Below, piece by piece: positions 8,722 to 16,869 of a stretch of DNA of 64,000 bases; positions within the stretch are counted from its first letter, which is position 1; the number at the start of each line of letters is the position of its first letter. The notes beneath the pieces were generated by a model that made no database searches, was not told where the DNA came from, and was given only the letters and a program-made list of their open reading frames with translations. The position numbers and the translations under genes were made by a program. Location: contig NZ_SDHZ01000001.1 of the NCBI RefSeq assembly GCF_004118675.1, forward strand, positions 1,054,001 through 1,118,000, given 5' to 3'. Source of the stretch: Filimonas effusa (GTDB lineage: Bacteria; Bacteroidota; Bacteroidia; Chitinophagales; Chitinophagaceae).

Positions 8722-10011
8722 ATGAAAAGATTTTATTTGGCCTTGCCTGTCTGTTTTATCTCTTTGGCAACCTTTTCTCAAACGCAGCTGCATACAGAGA
8801 AGATCAATATCTCTGGTCCCTCCGGAAATGTCAAACTTCATATTTCTGGAAACGATGCTTCTTATACTGGCGCAGACTTGCTTATACGCCGATACGGAAC
8901 CAATATAGGAGTGGGGAAGGGGGCAGCAATACAACTGGAAGACAGCTCGGCTACACTCAATAGTCACATCATCCAGGGCTCTGCCGCGGGAATCCAGTTC
9001 TTCAACGGCCTGGCTGAAACAGGTTCATGGACCGAGCATATGAGGATTACCATGGATGGTAATGTAGGTATAGGAACAATATCTCCTGCACATAAGCTGG
9101 ATGTAAACGGAGATGCTAGGTTTTCAGGTAATATACGATCTGTTTTGTCTACAGCTGAGGGAGGAGCGCTATTTCTCGATAATAATTCGAAATCTGGCTC
9201 TGATGCTGCTACTTGGGCAATATATAATATGACCGGAGGGTGGTATGGCAATGCTCTTCAATTCTGGCGTTACAGAGCTGATAATAAAGAAGGAATGCCT
9301 GCTTTGAAATTATGGGACGACGGCAACGCTGAATTCCTGGGGGGAATTATTTCCGCCGGACAAACAGTTGCACACGCTGGCTTTGTCTCGGGCACAAGTA
9401 ATGCTGAAGGATTTCACATGAGTCATAATGGAGCTTTTATTAGTGGCTGGAATAGCACCAATACTGTACGCACTGGTTACCTTCAATTCATTGCAGGAAG
9501 TGATGTCAGGCTTGATGCAGAAAATGGCGCACGTTTGAGCTTCAGAACTAATGGCCATGAGCGTATGAAAATAGAAGAGAATGGAAATATTGGTATTGGA
9601 ACAGAAGCTTCTTCCTATAAGCTTGCAGTAGATGGTACAATCGGCGCCCGCAAAATAAAGATAACTCAGGAGGCTTGGCCCGACTACGTCTTCGACTCCT
9701 CCTACCAACTCCCGTCACTAACTCATGTTGAAACCTTCATAAAAGCCAATAAACACCTCCCCGAAGTCCCCCCCGCCACCGAAGTAAAAACCAACGGCCT
9801 CGACCTCGGCGACAACCAGGCCATACTATTAAAAAAAATAGAAGAACTAACCCTGTACATCATCCAGCAGAACAAACAAATAAACGACCAAAATACCCAG
9901 ATCATCCAGCAAAACAAACAAGTCGCTCAGCAGAATGCTCAAATCATCCGCCAGACCGAAGAAATGAATCAGGTAAAAAGAAGATTAGCTGAATTGGAAT
10001 CCAGGCTATAA
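8722..10011 (+). CDS. Secreted tail-fibre-like coiled-coil protein, paralog 4 of 6
   Basis: A 429-residue protein with signal peptide (cleavage after TFSQ, about residue 20). Two VGIGT/IGIGT motifs, near residues 113 and 288, bracket a variable body containing ATWAIYNMTGGWYGNALQFW, a phrase also found in paralog 5. The conserved C-terminal module follows. It carries the longest Q/N-rich coiled coil of the set, roughly five heptads of the type QQNKQI. The last 350 bases of the gene are much richer in C than the body. Fibre or adhesin role is inferred. Confidence 0.8.
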   Translation: MKRFYLALPVCFISLATFSQTQLHTEKINISGPSGNVKLHISGNDASYTGADLLIRRYGTNIGVGKGAAIQLEDSSATLNSHIIQGSAAGIQFFNGLAETGSWTEHMRITMDGNVGIGTISPAHKLDVNGDARFSGNIRSVLSTAEGGALFLDNNSKSGSDAATWAIYNMTGGWYGNALQFWRYRADNKEGMPALKLWDDGNAEFLGGIISAGQTVAHAGFVSGTSNAEGFHMSHNGAFISGWNSTNTVRTGYLQFIAGSDVRLDAENGARLSFRTNGHERMKIEENGNIGIGTEASSYKLAVDGTIGARKIKITQEAWPDYVFDSSYQLPSLTHVETFIKANKHLPEVPPATEVKTNGLDLGDNQAILLKKIEELTLYIIQQNKQINDQNTQIIQQNKQVAQQNAQIIRQTEEMNQVKRRLAELESRL

Positions 10012-10037
10012 AACTAGATGCCATTAACATATGTTCA

Positions 10038-10070
10038 AAGCCGCAAGTGCCAACCTGCGGCTTTTATTTT
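10038..10070 (+). terminator. Terminator after paralog 4
   Basis: AAGCCGCA pairs with TGCGGCTT over a ten-base loop, followed by TTATTTTT; a diverged copy of the 7469 and 8644 terminators. Confidence 0.8.
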
Positions 10071-10090
10071 TAAGTAATCCCTGCGCTTTC

Positions 10091-10100
10091 TTACATTGCA
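10091..10100 (+). promoter_or_regulatory. Conserved TTACATTGCA element, copy 4
   Basis: Exact TTACATTGCA, 26 bases before the chosen start of paralog 5 at 10126; the constant spacing supports that start. Confidence 0.5.
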
Positions 10101-10125
10101 GCATTATAAACCTAAACTCTTTTCT

Positions 10126-11361
10126 ATGAAAAAAACAATTAGCCTGCTGGCTGTAACAACTCTTATTTGCAATTATGCTTTCTCCCAAACTCCAACGTTG
10201 CAGGAGGTAACATCACAGGGAAACATAACCAGCAAGCCAATCATACTTAACTCCACATTTAATAGTAACCCGAATAATACAGGAGGAGATGCTATTTACA
10301 ATTCAATAGACTTCCTTTCAGGCTTTAATATCCCGATAGCCAGTATTCAGTCTTTTGTCTCTAACGGCCATTTTCAGGATAGAGGCGGACTGAAATTCTA
10401 CACTAATTCAAATGGAACTTTAACGCCCAAATTAACAATTGAAGACGGAACTGGTAATGTAGGTCTAGGTACCACTACTCCTGCCTATAAATTGGATATA
10501 AATGGTTCGGCAATTGCTCATGGAGAGTTGATAAGTAGCATAGATGATCTGGGTGGTGGAGGTGGCCGCATTACTCTCGTAAATCCGGGAAAAACTGAAG
10601 CAGGAGCAGCTAGTACCTGGAGGATCTTTAATATGGGAGGATCGTATAATAATAGTCTTCAATTCTGGGCATATGATAATGCCGGCTGTGGTTCGGGATT
10701 ATGCGAAAATAAATTTACAATTTCGGACAACGGAAATGTGGGAGTTGGTACAATGAACCCTGCATATAAAATGGATGTAAATGGAACAGGAAGGTTTGGT
10801 ATTGCCAAAATAGGATCAGGTATTGAACAGGGGTTTTACCAGGATGCTAGCAACGGCGCATACAGGTCACTAAATAATGGTGACAATGGCTTTTACTTCC
10901 AGGACAATGGTGGCGCCAATACAAGCATGTTCATTGGATTATTTGGACCTTTCTCTGGCAGAGTTGGAATTGGTACCATCCGTCCCCAAAGCGAACTTGC
11001 TGTAAAAGGAACCATTACCTCTATGAAAGTCAAAGTCACCCAAACCGGCTGGCCCGACTACGTCTTCGACTCCTCCTACCAACTCCCATCCCTCCCCCAA
11101 ATCGAAACCTTCATCCACCAAAACAAACACCTCCCCGAAGTCCCCTCCGCCACCGAAGTAAAAACCAACGGCCTCGACCTCGGCGACAACCAGGCCATCC
11201 TATTAAAGAAAATAGAGGAACTCACTCTCTACATCATCCAACAAAACAAACAAATCGACCAGCAAAACAAGCAGATAAACCAACAAAATACACAACTCAT
11301 CCTGCAAAAAAAACAGATGGAACAAATCGAAGGACGTTTACAAAAGTTGGAGACCAGGTAA
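10126..11361 (+). CDS. Secreted tail-fibre-like coiled-coil protein, paralog 5 of 6
   Basis: Start chosen at 10126 (MKKTISLLAV) rather than 10096, because the signal peptide begins there and the upstream CCTAAACTCTTTTCT leader matches those of paralogs 1 and 3; 411 residues. Cleavage after AFSQ. Three GIGT/GLGT-type motifs (VGLGTTTPAYKLDING, VGVGTMNPAYKMDVNG, VGIGTIRPQSELAVKG) divide the body, and STWRIFNMGGSYNNSLQFW is shared with paralog 4. The conserved C-terminal module (WPDYVFDSSYQLPSL variant) and four or so Q-rich heptads end the protein. The AVKG start of the last module matches paralog 2, hinting at exchange of modules. Confidence 0.8.
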   Translation: MKKTISLLAVTTLICNYAFSQTPTLQEVTSQGNITSKPIILNSTFNSNPNNTGGDAIYNSIDFLSGFNIPIASIQSFVSNGHFQDRGGLKFYTNSNGTLTPKLTIEDGTGNVGLGTTTPAYKLDINGSAIAHGELISSIDDLGGGGGRITLVNPGKTEAGAASTWRIFNMGGSYNNSLQFWAYDNAGCGSGLCENKFTISDNGNVGVGTMNPAYKMDVNGTGRFGIAKIGSGIEQGFYQDASNGAYRSLNNGDNGFYFQDNGGANTSMFIGLFGPFSGRVGIGTIRPQSELAVKGTITSMKVKVTQTGWPDYVFDSSYQLPSLPQIETFIHQNKHLPEVPSATEVKTNGLDLGDNQAILLKKIEELTLYIIQQNKQIDQQNKQINQQNTQLILQKKQMEQIEGRLQKLETR

Positions 11362-11391
11362 GTAAGAACTGGATACAATTAAACTTTCTTT

Positions 11392-11429
11392 AAGCCGCCG
11401 CGTCCTTCGGTATTTCTGGCCAGCGGCTT
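11392..11429 (+). terminator. Possible terminator after paralog 5
   Basis: AAGCCGC and GCGGCTT arms flank a long imperfect loop with a weak T tail (TTTACT); a decayed relative of the other terminators in this cluster. Confidence 0.5.
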
Positions 11430-11482
11430 TACTCAGGTAATACTTTCTACTTTACTTTATTACTTTAATCTAAACGCTTAAT

Positions 11483-12652
11483 ATGATACATCTACTCCGG
11501 TTCACATCAACTGAATTAACACAATCTGTCACTTGTCTTCTGCCATCTTCTGCTTTAAATAAAGCTATCTGCAGGGTAGTATCTCTGTTTATTATGGTAT
11601 TGTTTTTCGGAAGCATCTTCGCTCAGAATACATTTCCTTCTACCGGAAATGCAGGTATCGGAACTACCACTCCCCAGGCCCCACTTCATATAGTCAACGG
11701 ATACCAGGATATCATGTTGGCAACAGGCACCAATTCATCAGGTTACGTCCTGACCGTAGGCCTAAACGACGACGGAGTGAATTTCGTAAACAACTCAACC
11801 GAACGCGGATTCAATTTTACTAATGCACGTGGATCGCGCCTTTCATTAGGATATTGGGGAGGTTTTTCTTCTGTTAATAACAGTGGCAGCTTTATCTATA
11901 ACGGTCTTGGTGATGTATCGTTCCGGATGATAGAACGTGGCTCAGGAGGAAGGGCCATAGTGCATGGATTCGATAATAAACTCGTTCTTAACTATGATGG
12001 CGATTTTACCGGCGGCACCCAACTGGGCAACAGCGTTTATTTCCCGGCTAATACCGGCAATTCCTATATTAATGGAGGTAACGTTGGCATAGGCACAAAC
12101 TCTCCATCTCAAAAGCTGGAAGTGAATGGTAATGCATTTGTCAACGGTACACTGATATTGCCATCTGGAGATATCTATTCTGATGGAAATAATATGGCTT
12201 ATTTCCATAATGGGGGCTTCATATGGGCTAATAGTAACAATACTCAAACAAAAATGGAATTAACTGCGCAGTCCAATTTACTCCTTTACGGAAATATGTT
12301 TGTTGGCACTACGGCAGATCAGAGAAATCTCGACGTAAATGGTAATGTTAAAACAAGAAAGATAAAAGTCACCCAAACCGGCTGGCCCGACTATGTCTTC
12401 GACTCCTCCTACCAACTCCCATCCCTCCCCCAAATCGAAACCTTCATCCAACAAAACAAACACCTCCCCGAAGTCCCCTCCGCCACTGAAGTAAAATCAA
12501 ACGGCCTCGACCTCGGCGACAACCAGGCCATCCTTCTAAAGAAAATCGAAGAACTCACCCTCTACATTATCCAGCAAAACAAGCGAATGGATCAGCAATC
12601 TGCCGAACTCGAACAGGTCAAAAAACGCCTCCAACAACTGGAACCCAAATAA
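11483..12652 (+). CDS. Secreted tail-fibre-like coiled-coil protein, paralog 6 of 6
   Basis: A 389-residue frame with an unusually long leader: the hydrophobic segment VVSLFIMVLFFGSIFAQ lies at about residues 31-47. The true start could be the internal ATG at 11594, although TAATCTAAACGCTTAAT just before 11483 resembles the leaders of the other paralogs. The body carries AGIGTTTPQAPLHIVNG and VGIGTNSPSQKLEVNG motifs, then the conserved C-terminal module and one or two heptads. The C-terminal coding DNA is nearly identical to that of paralog 5. Confidence 0.77.
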   Translation: MIHLLRFTSTELTQSVTCLLPSSALNKAICRVVSLFIMVLFFGSIFAQNTFPSTGNAGIGTTTPQAPLHIVNGYQDIMLATGTNSSGYVLTVGLNDDGVNFVNNSTERGFNFTNARGSRLSLGYWGGFSSVNNSGSFIYNGLGDVSFRMIERGSGGRAIVHGFDNKLVLNYDGDFTGGTQLGNSVYFPANTGNSYINGGNVGIGTNSPSQKLEVNGNAFVNGTLILPSGDIYSDGNNMAYFHNGGFIWANSNNTQTKMELTAQSNLLLYGNMFVGTTADQRNLDVNGNVKTRKIKVTQTGWPDYVFDSSYQLPSLPQIETFIQQNKHLPEVPSATEVKSNGLDLGDNQAILLKKIEELTLYIIQQNKRMDQQSAELEQVKKRLQQLEPK

Positions 12653-12713
12653 CAATAAACGCGATTTTACCACCGCTTAAACGCTCCCAACTCAATTTCT
12701 ACCATCTATTCTC

Positions 12714-12721
12714 TATTTTTG
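12714..12721 (+). promoter_or_regulatory. Perfect -7 box before the nucleoside phosphorylase
   Basis: TATTTTTG (TAnnTTTG) 28 bases before the ATG at 12750; no clear -33 element. Confidence 0.5.
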
Positions 12722-12749
12722 CCCTTTACTAACCCGTTATCATATAAGC

Positions 12750-13625
12750 ATGAATATTATTCCCGAAAGCGAACTCATTATCAATAGCAGGGGTGCCATC
12801 TACCACCTCGACCTGCGTCCCGAAGAACTCGCACCCACCGTTATCACCGTAGGTGATCCCGACCGCGTAGCCGCCATCAGCAAATATTTCGATGAAATAG
12901 AAGTCAAAAGGCAACACCGCGAATTCATCTCCCATACAGGACGCCTCGGGAATAAAAGGATAACAGTCGTGTCTACAGGCATCGGCCCCGATAATATCGA
13001 TATCGTATTGAACGAACTCGACGCCCTCGTAAACATCGATTTCACTTCCCGCACCATAAAACCTGAACTCGCCTCCCTCCAGATCCTCAGGGTAGGCACC
13101 AGCGGTTCCCTCAAGGCCGATATCCCCGTTGATGCCTGCGTCGCCGGCACTCATGGCCTCGGTATCGATAACCTGCTCAACTATTACCGCCACGAAAACA
13201 ACGACGAAGAAAAACTGATCATAAAAGAATTCGTTACCCATACACAACTCGATAGCCAGTTTGCGCAACCTTATATTACACAGGCCAGCGCATCTCTGTT
13301 AAAGCACTTCGTCACAGGCTTCCACCAGGGTATTACCGTTACCTGCCCGGGCTTCTACGGACCGCAAGGCAGGGTATTACGCCTCGGTCTTACCAACCCC
13401 GAACTCATTAACAGGCTCACCGAATTCCAGTACGGGCCTTTTAGAATATCGAATTTTGAAATGGAAACCAGCGCTATATACGGACTGGGTAAACTATTGG
13501 GACATCATTGCCTGAGCCTGAATGCCATCGTAGCAAACAGGGTCACAAAGCAGTTTACAAAAGATGGAGCAGCAGCAGTAGAAAACCTGATAAAGAAAGT
13601 ATTGGAGCAGTTATCGGCATTTTAG
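12750..13625 (+). CDS. Nucleoside phosphorylase, uridine phosphorylase-like
   Basis: A 291-residue cytosolic protein of the NP-I family, which cleaves nucleosides with phosphate to give base and ribose-1-phosphate. The phosphate-binding VGDPDR motif is at residues 34-39, the GTSGS loop at 116-120, and FEMET at 236-240 supplies the glutamate that contacts ribose. Length and motifs fit the uridine phosphorylase branch, though purine nucleosides cannot be excluded from sequence alone. The stop codon overlaps the converging receiver gene by four bases. Confidence 0.88.
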   Translation: MNIIPESELIINSRGAIYHLDLRPEELAPTVITVGDPDRVAAISKYFDEIEVKRQHREFISHTGRLGNKRITVVSTGIGPDNIDIVLNELDALVNIDFTSRTIKPELASLQILRVGTSGSLKADIPVDACVAGTHGLGIDNLLNYYRHENNDEEKLIIKEFVTHTQLDSQFAQPYITQASASLLKHFVTGFHQGITVTCPGFYGPQGRVLRLGLTNPELINRLTEFQYGPFRISNFEMETSAIYGLGKLLGHHCLSLNAIVANRVTKQFTKDGAAAVENLIKKVLEQLSAF

Positions 13626-14035
13626 ATAACAGCCCCCTGTATAAGATCATAGATCGCAGCGGAAAACCGGTGGTAATCACTAAATACCATCGGTTTTTCT
13701 ATGCAGGCGCTTGCCCCCATTTCCATAGCCTTATTGATCGTGTATTCAGAAAAAGAAACGGAAATAAGAATAACAGGTATCTCCTGGTAAAGCTTGTTGT
13801 GTTTTAATTCATGTAATATCTCCAGGCCATTCTTCCTTGGTAAACTTAAATTAACCAATATCAGCTGCGGTAATTGCCCTGGCTGTAAAAGCCTTAATAA
13901 ACCATCGTAATTTGGAGCAAACCCTGCTATCTCAAAATGCCCGTCCAGATGCTCCCGCATAAGACTGCATTCATCCGCATCATCCTCCACAATAAGGATG
14001 CGTTTTCGGATTACAGATGTTGTTAACTGGGTCAT
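13622..14035 (-). CDS. Stand-alone receiver protein lacking the phospho-acceptor Asp
   Basis: Start set at 14035 (MTQLTTSVIRK), giving 137 residues; an in-frame ATG at 14068 adds 11 residues. It is a CheY-like fold with no output domain. The acidic cluster EDD is at residues 17-19 and the conserved lysine is in the later IEKP motif. At the usual phosphorylation position the sequence is LILVNLSLP, so Asn62 replaces Asp. Such a protein may be a phosphorylation-independent pseudo-receiver, or deamidation could restore Asp; the first is more likely. No kinase lies next to it. Confidence 0.82.
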   Translation of the reverse strand: MTQLTTSVIRKRILIVEDDADECSLMREHLDGHFEIAGFAPNYDGLLRLLQPGQLPQLILVNLSLPRKNGLEILHELKHNKLYQEIPVILISVSFSEYTINKAMEMGASACIEKPMVFSDYHRFSAAIYDLIQGAVI

Positions 14036-14217
14036 AGTAGTATACTTTAACACATTAAAACTATCCATTTACCCCATCATCCATTAACCTTCCAACCCAT
14101 TTTAAGTGTCATTTATAACCCCATCCCGCTCCTTTAAACCCCTTTTAATAATATCCACCCATCTTCACCCGTCTTTAAGCTCCTGGTAATGCAATCGCTC
14201 CCAAAAATCGTCCTCAG

Positions 14218-14233
14218 ATCCGCTTCCGACCTC
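14218..14233 (+). repeat. Direct repeat of the tRNA-Cys 3' end
   Basis: ATCCGCTTCCGACCTC is identical to 3081-3096 (T-arm and acceptor 3' strand of tRNA-Cys plus one base). The flanking bases do not match. This is the pattern left by integration at a tRNA 3' end, but no integrase is seen between the two copies. Confidence 0.6.
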
Positions 14234-14243
14234 CCCAAAAACA

Positions 14244-14271
14244 AAACCGGCGATTCAATAAGAACCGCCGG
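14244..14271 (-). terminator. Probable terminator of the M42 peptidase operon
   Basis: On the minus strand CCGGCG and CGCCGG flank a 13-base loop, followed by TTTTG; it lies about 80 bases beyond the stop codon at 14350. Confidence 0.5.
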
Positions 14272-14349
14272 CACTTTATAAAAAAATCAATGAACAATAA
14301 ATGATCTGAAACAGAAAATGACAACAATTAAATCCTGTCGCCTATATCC

Positions 14350-15462
14350 CTAAAAATAACTCAGGTTGGTCTTGGGCGTCAGCTTCAGCAACGTCTCGTA
14401 CATCAGCTTGATGGTATGCTCAATATCATTCTTATGTATCATCTCAACAGTCGTATGCATATAACGTAACGGCAGCGATATCAGCACAGAAGGACAACCA
14501 TCATTCGCATAAGCAAAACTATCGGTATCCGTACCGGTACTGCGGCTTACAGTACGCAGCTGCACAGGAATTTCTTTCTCTTCAGCTACTTCCTGAACCA
14601 GGTCTAACAACTTGTTATGCACCGCAGGACCATAGGCCAGCGAAGGACCACGGCCGCACAATACATCGCCTTCTACAATCTTATTCACCATAGGGGTATG
14701 CGTGTCATGCGTTACGTCGGTGATGATCGCTACATCAGGTTTAATACGGCGTGCAATCATCTCTGCGCCACGTAAACCAATCTCCTCCTGTACCGCATTT
14801 ACAATGTATAAAGCAAAAGGTAGCTTCTTCTTATTCTCTTTTAATAAACGGGCAACCTCGGCGATCATAAAACCTCCCGCACGGTTATCCATGGCACGGC
14901 CAACATAATAATCATACGCCAGCTCCTCAAACCCTTCATCATACGTAACCACGGCACCAATATGAATACCCAAAGCCTCCACTTCTTTCTTGCTGCGCGC
15001 ACCGCAATCCAGGAACAGGTTTTCCACCTTGGGCTGGGGCTCTTTATTGTCGTTGTTGCTCAAACGTGTATGAATGGCAGGCCAGCCAAAAACAGCCTTT
15101 ACAGCACCCTTCTTGCCATGTATCAGCACACGCTTGCTGGGAGCTATCTGGTGGTCTACACCGCCATTACGCTTAAGATAAATAAGCCCCTGGTCATTGA
15201 TGTAGTTCACAAACCAGCTGATCTCATCCGCATGCCCCTCTATCACCACCTTGAATTTCTCCTGCGGGTTAATGACGCCTACTGCCGTACCATAAGGATC
15301 GGTAAAATAAGTATCAACATAAGGTTGAAGATAGTCCAGCCATAACTTCTGCCCGCTGCTCTCAAAACCAACAGGAGAAGCATTATTGATATAGTTCCGG
15401 AAGAATTCTAATGACGATTCGGTCAGCACACCTTTCTCTTTCGCCTTTTTTTCTTTTGCCAT
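14350..15462 (-). CDS. M42 family metallo-aminopeptidase
   Basis: A 370-residue cytosolic peptidase of the M42 (glutamyl aminopeptidase/FrvX) family, which removes N-terminal residues from peptides and normally forms a dodecamer. All expected metal and catalytic residues are visible: His77 and Asp79 in EGHADE, Asp192 in GRAMDNRAG, Glu226-Glu227 in VQEEIG, Asp249 in IITDV and His336 in LRYMHTT. The Lys-rich first ten residues are unusual but contain no signal. It starts six bases after the UbiA-like gene, so the two are probably co-transcribed. Confidence 0.92.
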   Translation of the reverse strand: MAKEKKAKEKGVLTESSLEFFRNYINNASPVGFESSGQKLWLDYLQPYVDTYFTDPYGTAVGVINPQEKFKVVIEGHADEISWFVNYINDQGLIYLKRNGGVDHQIAPSKRVLIHGKKGAVKAVFGWPAIHTRLSNNDNKEPQPKVENLFLDCGARSKKEVEALGIHIGAVVTYDEGFEELAYDYYVGRAMDNRAGGFMIAEVARLLKENKKKLPFALYIVNAVQEEIGLRGAEMIARRIKPDVAIITDVTHDTHTPMVNKIVEGDVLCGRGPSLAYGPAVHNKLLDLVQEVAEEKEIPVQLRTVSRSTGTDTDSFAYANDGCPSVLISLPLRYMHTTVEMIHKNDIEHTIKLMYETLLKLTPKTNLSYF

Positions 15463-15468
15463 ATAATT

Positions 15469-16380
15469 TTATATTTTAATAAGTGTTATGCCTATGATAC
15501 CGCAAATAGCCTTTACCATCATAAGCCCGTCAATGACCGCAAGATAATACAGAATATTTTTACGCTCGTGTAACGACCAGCCCACCCATACCATCCACAC
15601 AAAAGGAATAGTGTTGGCTACAATTCGCCCTGCCGGGAAATGATTCAGCGCCGCAAAACAAAAGAAACTGAATAACCCCAGAACAGTAAGCGGTATAATG
15701 ATAAAGAAAAGCGTCTTCCGTAACCCCACGCGAACAACAAAGGTCTTAAGCTGCTTGTTCGAGTCCGACGCGTAATCCTTAATATCGAACATGATACAAA
15801 GTACCGTAATGAACATCCAGTTCTTCAGCGAAAACCAGGCGATATGATACGGGGATATCTTCCATAACCCCGCTTCCGCAGCATGCCATATAAGCGGGTA
15901 TATCGCAACTGCCCCCGTCCATACAAAGCCTATTACAAAGGGTTTCATCCAGCCTGTACGGCGCAGGTTCAGCCGCAGCGGCCGGAATAGCGGAATGTCA
16001 TAATACAGGGCAGCAACAACAGGAAATAGGAAAACCAGCCCCCAGTAACCAACAGGTAAATGCACCAGTGCTGACCCATACCTAAATAGGAGATAGGCCG
16101 TACAAACAACCCCGGTAATCCCCAATGTCCATTGCGAACCACGTATAAAGTGGGCATGATGGTAATACCACAGCGCACGGGCATTTTGCACGTCAACATA
16201 ATGCTCATTTATATACGCATAGGTGTAGTAAACCACCGATCCGCAGAATAAGGCGATGTAAAACGCCGGATGATTCAGGGTAAGTCCAAGCTGGAGATTG
16301 GTCTCTATAGCAAGCGCAACAGCACAGCAACCATAAAAATAGTTGCCGAAAAGAAGCAGGTCAGTGAAACGCTTCCACAA
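15469..16380 (-). CDS. UbiA-like membrane prenyltransferase-family protein
   Basis: A 303-residue polytopic membrane protein with about eight hydrophobic helices. The second aspartate-rich motif of the UbiA family is visible as FDIKDYASDSNKQLKT near residues 203-218, followed by the typical VVRVGLRKTL helix start. The first NDxxDxxxD motif is degenerate (INEHYVDVQNAR), so ordinary prenyl transfer is not assured. It sits between a lipoprotein gene and an M42 peptidase in one operon. Substrate unknown. Confidence 0.7.
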   Translation of the reverse strand: MWKRFTDLLLFGNYFYGCCAVALAIETNLQLGLTLNHPAFYIALFCGSVVYYTYAYINEHYVDVQNARALWYYHHAHFIRGSQWTLGITGVVCTAYLLFRYGSALVHLPVGYWGLVFLFPVVAALYYDIPLFRPLRLNLRRTGWMKPFVIGFVWTGAVAIYPLIWHAAEAGLWKISPYHIAWFSLKNWMFITVLCIMFDIKDYASDSNKQLKTFVVRVGLRKTLFFIIIPLTVLGLFSFFCFAALNHFPAGRIVANTIPFVWMVWVGWSLHERKNILYYLAVIDGLMMVKAICGIIGITLIKI

Positions 16381-16391
16381 AAGAAAATGCT

Positions 16392-16856
16392 TTATTCTAT
16401 GACAATAATGCCCGTCTTAACGGTATCGCTAACGTTCCGGGCCCTATCCTGCACCCATATCTTGTAATAGCCGCTGTCTGTTTTTTCCCCGCTGACGGAA
16501 GCGCAGAAATTACTGATAAAGGCATTGTAATTGGGATTATCAAGACCATTGTAGAAAGTAATGTCTATCTCAGCCTTCAGGCTGCCCTGGGAAGGGAAAT
16601 CGGCTATTTTATACTTGGTGATCTCGTTCGAAGGTTCACAGGAATAACGGACACGCTCCATAAATAAAGTGTCCTGTATATCGCCTTCCTTATCGGTAAC
16701 GTCTAAAACGATGTTCAATACCTGGTTTTGCGATACCCTGTCAGTGTTCACACTCTTCAGCTTGATCTGGGGTTTCGTCGTAAACTGATCTTTTTTACAG
16801 GCAGCAACTCCTACTCCTATCAATATTACCGCAACTATCAATAATTTTGCTTTCAT
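16392..16856 (-). CDS. Lipoprotein of unknown function
   Basis: Start set at 16856 (MKAKLLIVAVILIG), giving 154 residues; upstream in-frame codons lack a signal-like sequence. The lipobox VAAC at about residue 19 predicts lipidation followed by KKD. The mature part is a single beta-rich domain (KLKSVNTDRVSQNQVL, VTDKEGDIQDTLF) resembling an Ig-like or cadherin-like fold, with the DKEGD pattern seen in calcium-binding loops. It is the first gene of the lipoprotein/UbiA/M42 operon, with an 11-base gap to the next, and is divergent from the LuxE-type gene. Confidence 0.75.
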   Translation of the reverse strand: MKAKLLIVAVILIGVGVAACKKDQFTTKPQIKLKSVNTDRVSQNQVLNIVLDVTDKEGDIQDTLFMERVRYSCEPSNEITKYKIADFPSQGSLKAEIDITFYNGLDNPNYNAFISNFCASVSGEKTDSGYYKIWVQDRARNVSDTVKTGIIVIE

Positions 16857-16869
16857 TTTGTCTGCTTTC

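Noticed and set aside
12729-13268. Antisense frame of 179 codons over the nucleoside phosphorylase
   Set aside because: The plus-strand protein has clear family motifs; the antisense frame is a by-product of codon bias.
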